Shown here in pieces: positions 56,277 to 64,000 of a DNA stretch of 64,000 nt. Made by a program: the position numbers and the translations under genes. This DNA is from Zizania palustris (Eukaryota > Streptophyta > Magnoliopsida > Poales > Poaceae). Within the stretch, counting starts at the first letter, position 1, and each line of letters opens with the position of its first letter. The notes under the pieces were generated by a model. It did no database searches. It was given only the letters and a program-made list of their open reading frames with translations, and was not told where the DNA came from. The stretch spans positions 56,897,700 to 56,961,699 of the forward strand of contig JAAALK010000283.1 in NCBI GenBank assembly GCA_019279435.1, given 5' to 3'.

Positions 56277-59200
56277 ATGGATTGCAACAAAGATGAGGCT
56301 GTTAAGGCAAAAACTTTGGCTGAAAAGATGATGCTGGAGAAGAATTTTGTTGGTGCAAAAAGGATGATTACCAAAGCACAACAACTCTTCAAAGATGTTG
56401 ACAGCAACATTTCACAAATGTTAACTGTTTGTGATATTCATTGTGCGGCTGATACAAAGGTTAATGGAGAGATTGACTGGTACGCCATACTTCAAGTACC
56501 TGTCACAGCTGATGACACACTAATAAAGAAACAATATCGTAAGCTTGCTCTTTTGCTACATCCAGACAAGAACAATTTTGCAGGTGCAGAGGCAGCATTT
56601 AAATTAGTGGGAGAAGCAAACATGACACTTACAGACCACTCAAAGCGTTCTGTGTATGATATGAAAAGAAATGCTCCTGTCAGAGCTGGTTCCGCAAGAG
56701 TTCCTTATCAGCAATCAAGGAGAAATGCACCTGTTAGACCTAACACTACACCTGTGAATCTCCATAACATGTGTCAACAACAACAGCATAAGCCCTCAAA
56801 TCCTTCAGGGTCACAAACATTTTGGACAATATGCCCAACTTGTGGCATGCGATATCAGTACTACCTTTCAATATTGAAGAAAGCTCTCCGTTGTCAGAAT
56901 TGCTTGAAGCCCTTTATTGCACATGATTTAAATGAGCAAGCTGTTCCTTCTGCGGCAAATCAGCAGTCTGCTGGAGTGTGGAAAAATTCAGGAGCACCAC
57001 AGAACTTTTCAGGTCCTCAAGCAAATGTTGCCGGCCAGCAAGCTCAGAATTCTGCCAATCCAGAGGTCCATGCTAAATCCGGTTCTCATAATGCAGATGC
57101 AAATACAACGAAGGAAGCTGATGGCAACAAGGCTAGTGCTTCAGGTGGGCTAAAGGACAAAACAAAATTTGCTCAGGCAACAGGAAATTCTTCGAAAGCT
57201 TCATCAGTTGCTGGATTGAAAAGAGGCAGAAGGGCAGTGGTTGAATCTAGTGAATCTAGCATTTCAGGGACAAGCTCCGATAGTGAAGAATATACTGCGG
57301 TAGATGGTCATGCTGCAAGTAGTGTAACGCCGGGTCAGCATCCCCGTAGATCAAGCAGGCAGAAGCAAGAAGTTAAGTATAAGGAAGAGAGTGACGATGA
57401 TGATACTGACTATCATGTCAATGGTGATGATGGTTTTGTGAATCCTCCCAGTTTGAAAAGGTTAAAGAAAGGTGGTATGTTCCATGTTGGTGAAAGCAAT
57501 GAAACAAAGTTGAATGATGACGCAACTGGGCATAATGGTCCAGCAAATGGTGTTAATAACTGCAATGATACAGAAGACAAAAGGAGAGGTACTGCTCCTT
57601 GTGCTGAGCAAATTAAGAAGGAAACAACGGCCGCTGGAGAATACAGTGCTGAGAAAGAAAACAAATTCCATTCTGTCAGCAACAATGGTCTAGGCTCAAA
57701 CTATGATGATGCTCCAAATGAGGTTGTTTGCGCAGATTCTGAATTTTTTGACTTTAATCAACTTCGACATGTAAATCAGTTTAAGGCCAATCAGTTATGG
57801 GCTTGCTATGATAATCAAAGTTGTATGCCAAGGTACTATGCTCGAATTACAATGGTAAAAACTGCTCCAAAGTTCATGGTACATTTCATTTGGCTAGAGT
57901 TTGATCCAAAAAATAAAGCAGAAATGGCCTGGTCATGTGGGGACCTGCCTGTGGCTTGTGGACATTTTAAGCACGGAGTGACAGATACAACAAAAGAAAC
58001 CAGTATGTTCTCCCATATTATTTCCTGGAAAAGAAGCAAGACAAGAAACTGTTATGAAATATATCCTAGGAAAGGTGAAGTTTGGGCTCTTTTCAAGGGA
58101 TGGGATATTGGTTGGAGTTCGAATGCTGAAAAACACAAAGATTATGAGTATGAAGTTGTTCAAGTCCTCTCTGATCTCTCTACTAACACTAGCATCATTG
58201 CCACGCCTCTTGTAAAGATAAAAGGCTTTGTTAGCTTGTTTATGCAGTCTAAAGAGGCCACCATGTATGTGATACCTCAGGATGATGCACTAAGGTTTTC
58301 ACATTGTGTCCCTCATCATTTGACGATTGGAACAGAAAGAGAAGGAATTCCAGAAGGAGCTATTGAACTTGATCCTGCAGCACTTCCCCTTAACTTGGAA
58401 GAGGCTTTTGCTTCTGTTGTTCCAGAAAGCAGTTTGGCAAAACCTCAGGATTTTGGTTTTGCTGAACAAGTAGGTTTATCCAGTGGAAACAACCATCACA
58501 AGGAATCGGTGGGGGTTGGGGAGCGGCACCATGCTACATTCGCAGATACAGGGATTGCTACAAAGACAACAAAGGAACTTAAGGAAGAGAATAGCGAGCA
58601 TAATGCTCAATCTGCAGAAGGTGCAGATGCTGATGAAGAATCTGGTAATTTTTTCCAAGAAGGATTATGTGTTGAATCAGAATTCTTTGATTTTTCAGAA
58701 ATTAGATTGATTCAGAAGTTTGAACCTGGGCAGATCTGGGCTCTTTATAGTGATGCAGATAAGTTCCCCAATTACTATGCCTCCATTAAGAAAGTTGATC
58801 AGAAGAACAATGCAATACATGTAAGATGGCTTGTTATTTGCCCTCGGAGCGAAGAGGAGAAAAGATTGGTAAAAGAAGAACTGACAGTTGCGTGCGGAAC
58901 CTTTAGGTTTCCCAGTTCCCATGGTACTGAAGTTTTCGATGGTACAGATTACTTGTCTCATCCTGTAGATGCCAGATGTACTGGTCGAAGATACGAATAT
59001 GAAATAATTCCTTGTCTTGGTGAGATTTGGGCTGTTTTCAAGAACTGGAGAACGGGATGGACTGCAGAAGATTATAAAAATTGTGAGTATGAATTGGTGG
59101 AGATATTTGGACATACTGATTCATCTGTACAAGTTCGGCTTTTAAGAAAGGTGGATGGCTTTAAGGCAGTATTCGCAGCAGACAGAAACGAGGGATCTCT

Positions 59201-59351
59201 GAAGACAATAAGGAAAGATGAGTACCCAAAGTTCTCTCACCAGATTCCTCGCTTCCATCTGACAAATGAAAGAGGCGGCAAACTTCGAGGTTTTGTGGAG
59301 CTTGATCCTTGGTCGGTGCCAGAGGCGTTTCTTTTCACTGATTCAGTTTGA
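56277..59351 (+). CDS. DnaJ-domain protein with two DUF3444 domains, 1,024 aa, single coding exon
   Basis: The N terminus (KAKTLAEKMMLEKNFVGAKR) is the helical segment found in this plant family. The J domain spans about residues 65-130 (IDWYAILQVP, QYRKLALLLHPDKNNFAGAE), with the HPD motif near 95 that stimulates Hsp70 ATPase. A Cys4 zinc-ribbon-like motif follows (CPTCGMRYQYYLSI to RCQNCLKPF, about 184-216). A long Ser/Asn- and charge-rich region with basic patches comes next. Two DUF3444 domains lie at about 482-710 (SEFFDFNQLRHVNQFKANQL) and 797-1015 (SEFFDFSEIRLIQKFEPGQI), each with WALF/WAVFKxW and YEYE motifs. The family's role is not settled; the J domain suggests Hsp70 co-chaperone function and the charged middle suggests a nuclear location. 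The ATG at 56277 is the first long-frame start. No lesion. Confidence 0.93.
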   Translation: MDCNKDEAVKAKTLAEKMMLEKNFVGAKRMITKAQQLFKDVDSNISQMLTVCDIHCAADTKVNGEIDWYAILQVPVTADDTLIKKQYRKLALLLHPDKNNFAGAEAAFKLVGEANMTLTDHSKRSVYDMKRNAPVRAGSARVPYQQSRRNAPVRPNTTPVNLHNMCQQQQHKPSNPSGSQTFWTICPTCGMRYQYYLSILKKALRCQNCLKPFIAHDLNEQAVPSAANQQSAGVWKNSGAPQNFSGPQANVAGQQAQNSANPEVHAKSGSHNADANTTKEADGNKASASGGLKDKTKFAQATGNSSKASSVAGLKRGRRAVVESSESSISGTSSDSEEYTAVDGHAASSVTPGQHPRRSSRQKQEVKYKEESDDDDTDYHVNGDDGFVNPPSLKRLKKGGMFHVGESNETKLNDDATGHNGPANGVNNCNDTEDKRRGTAPCAEQIKKETTAAGEYSAEKENKFHSVSNNGLGSNYDDAPNEVVCADSEFFDFNQLRHVNQFKANQLWACYDNQSCMPRYYARITMVKTAPKFMVHFIWLEFDPKNKAEMAWSCGDLPVACGHFKHGVTDTTKETSMFSHIISWKRSKTRNCYEIYPRKGEVWALFKGWDIGWSSNAEKHKDYEYEVVQVLSDLSTNTSIIATPLVKIKGFVSLFMQSKEATMYVIPQDDALRFSHCVPHHLTIGTEREGIPEGAIELDPAALPLNLEEAFASVVPESSLAKPQDFGFAEQVGLSSGNNHHKESVGVGERHHATFADTGIATKTTKELKEENSEHNAQSAEGADADEESGNFFQEGLCVESEFFDFSEIRLIQKFEPGQIWALYSDADKFPNYYASIKKVDQKNNAIHVRWLVICPRSEEEKRLVKEELTVACGTFRFPSSHGTEVFDGTDYLSHPVDARCTGRRYEYEIIPCLGEIWAVFKNWRTGWTAEDYKNCEYELVEIFGHTDSSVQVRLLRKVDGFKAVFAADRNEGSLKTIRKDEYPKFSHQIPRFHLTNERGGKLRGFVELDPWSVPEAFLFTDSV

Positions 59352-60405
59352 GATAGCCTTATTCCCAGATAATCTGTTAGAGCATTCTTGGAATGCTACG
59401 AGAACTAAGGTTCTTTGAAGTTGCGCAGTCCCCTCTTCAACATTTTGCTTAGCGACAGAAGCCTGCTGGATTTCAGAATTTCTACACATCAGTGATGTTA
59501 TGGTGCAGTTTTTGCCTATTTTCCAATCAGCGCAATGAAGGCATTGTCATGGAACTGGGACCATTTTGCATGATGACCAGTAGCTGCAGTCTATGAACTG
59601 ATTAATTTCCCTGCAGCGGCTATACTGATAGTTGTATTTAGCGCTTTTAGCTCTGTAGATGTACTATCAATCTTCCTTTTCTTGTCGTGCTTGCGTGGAC
59701 CATGCAATTGAACTGTGGGAGACCAATCTGGTCAATTCGGAGATCTCTGTTTGCCTCCCTTTCCTGGAACTTACAAAATTGGGCCCAGCCACAGTTTAGG
59801 CTCGATTTGACATCCATGCTTTAAGCTAAAATTATGTGCAATGCTTGATGAGAGTGGACACCGTTCTACTATTATCCTGTGGTACCATTCGTTTATTCTT
59901 TATTTGTTTCTCTTTGCTTTCAATCTTTCAATTGCAGCCGAAGATCACACTGCTTGAATTGGGCATTGCACAATATCTACTATTCCCCTATTGTTTTCCC
60001 TATTGTTTTGCTTGCTCTGTTTCACTGCTAGTGTTCATTCTACCACAGTACCAAACCAAAAAGATTACTTTGTTACCACATCCATATATCTTTCGACTCC
60101 CTCAAAGTCAACAGGTAGTACCACAAAACCAATAACTTAATTACATGTCCATTCACAAAGCCATCCAAGCAGAAGCAAGTGTTGATCCTAATCGCAATTC
60201 AAGCATTATCTTAATCCTCAGGATCACCAAGAAAATCTATTTACCATTAGTTCTACCTGCCGTGCCAAACTGCCAATGAAAGCAACCCTAATACACCCTG
60301 CCTTAGTTGCAGCTGCCTCTGAGCTTAGCTAGCTAGCTGCCCACGCGAAGGTGTTGTCCGATTTGTCCCGGAAACTAGCTGTAATCCGCAGGCGTCACGC
60401 GAAGA
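59352..60405. other. DnaJ 3' UTR and spacer; ATL gene promoter
   Basis: The first 300-400 bases are likely 3' UTR. The rest is AT-rich with no gene. The CTAGCTAGCTAGCTG run at 60329 lies just upstream of the RING-H2 start. Confidence 0.4.
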
Positions 60406-60987
60406 ATGTCTACCAGGATGTCGTCGACTGCACCGGTGGAGTCCCCGTGGCTGGCGCCGCGCAGCGGTGGCGCGGACGCCGGCCAGAGGAGCGCGCTGAT
60501 GGTCGGGTCGTACCCGGTGCTTCTGCTCCTCGTCGTGCTCGCCGCGTTCGTCAGGTACGTGTGGATCGCACTGGCGCTATACTGCGCCCTCCTGCTCCTG
60601 TTCGCGTGCGTCCCCCGCCGGCTGGCTCCGCGGCCGCTGTCCGGGGTGGCCGCGGTCACCGCGGCGGAGGAGCTCCAGGGCGCCGCGTCACGGGGCGGGG
60701 TGTCCGGGAAGACGCTGGCCTCCATCCCGGCGTTCGCGTACGACGACGCCGCCGCCGCCGGCGCGCACGGGGAGGCGCAGTGCGCGGTGTGCCTGGAGGC
60801 TGTGCGCGGCGGCGAGACGGCTCGGCGGCTGCCGGCGTGCGCGCACACGTTCCACGTCGCGTGCATCGACATGTGGCTGGCCTCGCAAGCCACGTGCCCG
60901 GTCTGCCGGTGCCACGTCAAGTCGCCGCCGCACAAGGGCGGCAAACTGCTGCCGCTGCCGCCCGAGCCGCCGTTGCCACCAGTGTAG
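60406..60987 (+). CDS. ATL-type RING-H2 E3 ubiquitin ligase, intronless, 193 aa
   Basis: The layout is that of the ATL family: a hydrophobic region at about 36-66 (YPVLLLLVVLAAFVRYVWIA and LALYCALLLLFACV), a GLD-like motif before the RING (GVSGKTLASIPAFAY), and the RING-H2 at about 125-167 (CAVCLEAVRGGETARRLPA, CAHTFHVACIDMWL, TCPVCR) with the Trp after the sixth ligand that contacts E2. A Pro-rich tail ends in PPLPPV. These are membrane-anchored ubiquitin ligases, often pathogen- or stress-responsive in plants. The start at MSTRMSSTAP is the first ATG; residue 5 is an alternative. It converges with the paralogue at 62050-62715. Confidence 0.93.
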   Translation: MSTRMSSTAPVESPWLAPRSGGADAGQRSALMVGSYPVLLLLVVLAAFVRYVWIALALYCALLLLFACVPRRLAPRPLSGVAAVTAAEELQGAASRGGVSGKTLASIPAFAYDDAAAAGAHGEAQCAVCLEAVRGGETARRLPACAHTFHVACIDMWLASQATCPVCRCHVKSPPHKGGKLLPLPPEPPLPPV

Positions 60988-62049
60988 TTCTTACTTCTTA
61001 GTGCTGCATAGTGGCAAACACAAGATTAGAGACGCCATAGATCAGTCGCATAATCTTGTTACATGATTATGCGACTGATCTCTGACAAGTCTGAAGTCTA
61101 TCGCCGACACATTTGCCTGTGTGCCCTGTAGACAATTTTATTTTATTGCATTTAACTGTAATTCATAATATTTTATTAAAACACATATTTGTTTTATTTT
61201 TAAAATTTCCTCGAAAATTAATAAAGTGCAAATTATCTAGAAATTACCATCATTGATTGTTTTCTTTCTATAAGCTAGCCTAATAAGTAAAATGTGGATC
61301 ATATTCAAGAATAAGAAAAAATGTATACATGTTAGTTAGCTTATTTAGGGGATAAATTACTTCTCTCCTGATAGGCAATGTATAATTGTCCTATTGTAAT
61401 AAATTTTCAATATCGTATTTATTCTGATTTGTATTTGCTCTATATTCGCATCAAATATTACTCTTGATCTGTTTTTTCTAAATAAAATAAAAATAAAAAT
61501 AAATATAGTGTTACTATTTTCCATCCATATCAGATCTAATTGAGCCGAAAAAAAAAACGAAAAACCCAATTGACCACAGTTTTCATAGCTACCTATTCAT
61601 TTGTTTAGAGACTCTAAATAGATCAATTCGATTACGCTATTTTATTTTTGTTGGACAATTAGTACACACTGGTTGCATGAACAGAGATTAGTGACACAGC
61701 TAGGCAACTCCGGCACTGGCTGAATGCTGCCATGCTGCAATCTGCAAGAACTGAATTCTTGCTCTCTTGTGTAATGACAAACTCGAATGGGTGGCTGATT
61801 TCAATGTCAGCAAATGTGGCTACCTTCCCTGTTCGTATCATCGATTCATGGTCGGTGTCCGTGCTAACTGGCTAACTGCTATGGCGAGAAGAATTTTGTT
61901 CATGTCTTGTTGATTCTCCAGAGGAAACCAGACGTCAGAAAAAAAAAATAACATCTTGAAACATTTGCTTAGGCTACTGTGCATAAAGTAAGATTTGTAC
62001 AGCTTCACTTGATTTCGCGGCACTCCGGCGAGGTTAAAGGGGGAATCTT
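60988..62049. other. Spacer between two convergent RING-H2 genes
   Basis: AT-rich sequence that must hold both 3' UTRs. One perfect hairpin lies at 61039-61081. No other gene seen. Confidence 0.5.
61039..61081. repeat. Perfect 17-bp inverted repeat (hairpin), 9-nt loop
   Basis: AGATCAGTCGCATAATC (61039-61055), loop TTGTTACAT, then GATTATGCGACTGATCT (61065-61081). It lies 52 bp after the stop of the ATL gene, probably in its 3' UTR. Confidence 0.92.
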
Positions 62050-62715
62050 TCACACCGGCGGCAACGCGTCGGCCGGCGACGCGGTGGTTTGCGCTGGCGC
62101 GGCCTTGGCCTTGGCTTTCTGCGGCGAGACGAGGTCGCAGCGGCAGAGCGGGCACGTCCGGCGCGTGTGCAGCCACACGTCGATGCAGGGCGCGTGGAAC
62201 AGGTGCCCGCACGCCGGAAGCTGCCGTACCGTGTCGCCGGCCTGAACGTCCTCCAGGCACACGGCGCAGAGGAGGGAGCTGCCCCGCGGCTTGCTGCCGT
62301 TGCCGCTTCCCTCGTCGTCGGCGGTAGCCGCTGGGCGCTCGTACGCGAACGTCGGCAGCTTGGCGATCGCGGCGTCCCCGATCCCGCACGCACACCCGCG
62401 CAGGGTCAGGCGTACCGCCGGCGCTGCCGCTGGCGCAGGCGCGGTGGTAGCCCGCCCTCGCGCCGCGGCCCCAGCCCCAACGGAGGGTGCGAACCAGACG
62501 CTGAGCACGAACAGGAGCACGACCACGCCGGTGATGGCGCACGCCTTGCCGACGCTGATGACGGCGAGCAGCACGCAGAGCAGCACCAGCGACACGCACG
62601 CCGCCGCGAAGGTGTAGCAGACGACGTGCCTCTCATCGTCGTCGTCGTCCTCCGCCGCCGCCGCCGCCCTCGCCGCGCCGCCGCCCACCGCCAGCCTCGG
62701 GTACATGGTCAGCAT
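62050..62715 (-). CDS. ATL-type RING-H2 E3 ubiquitin ligase, intronless, 221 aa
   Basis: The chosen start (MLTMYPRLAVGGG, 62715) is the second in-frame ATG. An upstream ATG at 62775 would add 20 residues (241 aa) without family support. Two hydrophobic segments span about residues 32-75 (FAAACVSLVLLCVLLAVISV, ITGVVVLLFVLSVWFA). A GLD-like motif follows (GIGDAAIAKLPTFAYE), then the RING-H2: CAVCLEDVQAGDTVRQLPA, CGHLFHAPCIDVWL and TCPLCR. The tail ends in DALPPV, similar to the PPV end of the convergent gene at 60406. It probably acts as a membrane-anchored ubiquitin ligase. Confidence 0.92.
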   Translation of the reverse strand: MLTMYPRLAVGGGAARAAAAAEDDDDDERHVVCYTFAAACVSLVLLCVLLAVISVGKACAITGVVVLLFVLSVWFAPSVGAGAAARGRATTAPAPAAAPAVRLTLRGCACGIGDAAIAKLPTFAYERPAATADDEGSGNGSKPRGSSLLCAVCLEDVQAGDTVRQLPACGHLFHAPCIDVWLHTRRTCPLCRCDLVSPQKAKAKAAPAQTTASPADALPPV

Positions 62716-62934
62716 GCGCACGCGCGCGTGCGTGATGATCTCTGCGAAGGCAAGCTCGCGTAGGGACAGCAGCAACTGCGAGCTTATTACAGTTTGAAGA
62801 AGGATCGATCGGCGCGGGGAAGGAAGAGGTGGAAATTTTGCGTGCGGCGTCGGCGCGCGTTGGAAACTGGAAAGCGCAGTTGGCCGAGCGGCTTATTACG
62901 GTTTCCACCCTAAAAACTAAAAACATCTTTCATT

Positions 62935-63092
62935 TTATTTTGTTTAATTGTCTATATTTTCTTTACATATATATAAATAGATAGGAAATCATATTTAACA
63001 AGTATATTAAAATAAATTAAAAATAGCAAGTTAATTTAAATAGGAAGACTTATTATTATTATAAATAGCAAGTATAATAGAGATGGCTCTAA
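62935..63092. repeat. Partial copy of the MITE at 49065-49430
   Basis: GTTTAATTGTCTATATTTTC through AATAGCAAGTTAATTTAAAT to ATAGAGATGGCTCT follows the right half of that MITE. The left half is missing. Confidence 0.65.
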
Positions 63093-64000
63093 GTTCGTTT
63101 CGGTGGAAATAAAGTTGTGTCCGAGCTTTAATTTGCAACAATTTGCTCTTATGGCGATTGAGATCTCCCTTTAGAGATTAAGTTTGTATTTGAAAATTCG
63201 CAGGATGATAAACAGTTTTGAAACAAAATCTGTTAGATTTTTTATAACAATTTTCGTAACGTTTGAAGGGAGATGAGAAAATAGGTGCGCGCACACACGT
63301 GTTGTAAAAAAATCACTTCCTTTTATCCTCCATTTTCACGGGAACGAGACTGATTTTTGCGTGAAAATCTTACGACGATATTCTCGTGAAATTTCTAGAC
63401 GCGGATGACACGTCGAACAGAATCAGCTGAGCGATGAGCAGTAGCACACAGTTTGCATGAACACGGGAATACGATATCATGGATCACCGTATATATTACT
63501 ATCTCCGTATAATATCTTTGTTATTTTTTATATTTATTTATTTATAAATGGCATATTTATCTAGATTTATTGATAATCAGATAAATCTAAATAATAATTA
63601 AATAATAATAGAATAATTTTCAGAAACGTCCGCCTTATCCGTATATATGTGAGACTTCCCAGCTAGCATGTGTTACACGAGAGTGATCACACTCTCAACG
63701 TGGGTGCGTGCACTTACGTCATCTACTTATCTAGCCAGTTCTAACCGTATCAAACACCAACTATACAAAAATAAATTTTAGCGGCCAAATATTTTTATTG
63801 GTTATTCCTTAATAATTTTTCTCTAAAAAAAAATTTTAGTTGCTAGTAAAATATTATGTTTTCGCTTAAAAACCAAAACATTCTAAAACGCATGTAGAGG
63901 AGTCACGTGTCACACTTTTTCCACTAGATTATGTAATTGTCGTTTTTTTATAAACCGAATCCATAACCTCATATATGGCAAAGACGTGAATTTTTTTAAA
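63093..64000. other. Right-edge intergenic sequence
   Basis: AT-rich, no gene, repeat or RNA recognised. Confidence 0.4.

Noticed and set aside
60351..61001. 216-codon plus-strand frame overlapping the ATL gene
   Set aside because: Out of frame with the RING-H2 coding sequence and Arg/Gly-rich; a shadow.
62089..62763. 224-codon plus-strand frame antisense to the right-hand ATL gene
   Set aside because: Shadow of the minus-strand RING-H2 gene; no domain.
1..64000. CRISPR arrays, rRNA and bacterial-type operons
   Set aside because: None seen; the window is plant nuclear DNA. I also saw no convincing tRNA, but a covariance-model scan would be needed to exclude one.

Overview
The window is nuclear DNA from a grass, most likely a panicoid. 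The evidence is GC-rich gene starts with AT-rich introns, spliced plant housekeeping genes, and dense grass-type DNA transposons (Tourist MITEs, a Helitron, CACTA elements with a TTCCGTCGGC subterminal motif, solo LTRs). I cannot name the species from sequence alone.

Layout. At 1-598 lies the 5' end of an unrecognised minus-strand gene. From 771 to 4440 there are stacked transposons: a MITE and a MULE-like element on the same 9-bp target, then a complete Helitron. CCT3 (chaperonin CCT gamma subunit, 14 exons, 559 aa) fills 4958-11055 on the minus strand. A Tourist MITE and a solo LTR follow, then a three-exon X8-domain, GPI-anchored protein gene (14678-17047, plus).

From about 18.7 kb to 44.4 kb is a decayed array. 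Fragments of a CBL-interacting protein kinase (CIPK) gene, fragments of a RING-H2 (ATL-type) gene and a shared AT-rich flank are repeated several times, and none of the copies is intact. Two CACTA elements lie in this array. One (19502-22088) has lost its left end and carries spliced-gene fragments of ureidoglycolate amidohydrolase (UAH) and of CYP98A in the same orientation. The other (26303-33105) has both ends and a TTA target duplication, decayed TNP2- and TNPA-type genes, and a long wobble-rich hairpin upstream of the TNP2 remnant. A composite insertion with a Tourist MITE and a hAT transposase fragment splits another array copy.

The right part (44.7-64 kb) is again genic: an intact RING-H2 membrane E3 ligase gene (46798-47541, minus), a large DnaJ protein with two DUF3444 domains (CDS 56277-59351, plus, with a three-exon 5' leader from about 52.5 kb), and two convergent intronless ATL-type RING-H2 genes (60406-60987 plus; 62050-62715 minus) with a 17-bp perfect hairpin between them. 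MITEs and hAT-like elements occupy most of the intergenic space.

The functional genes are independent plant loci: cytosolic protein folding (CCT3), plasmodesmal/cell-wall callose binding (X8 protein), a DnaJ co-chaperone-like protein, and membrane-bound ubiquitin ligases. The most unusual content is the transposon-captured UAH/CYP98A pair, the CACTA hairpin, and the CIPK/RING pseudogene array.
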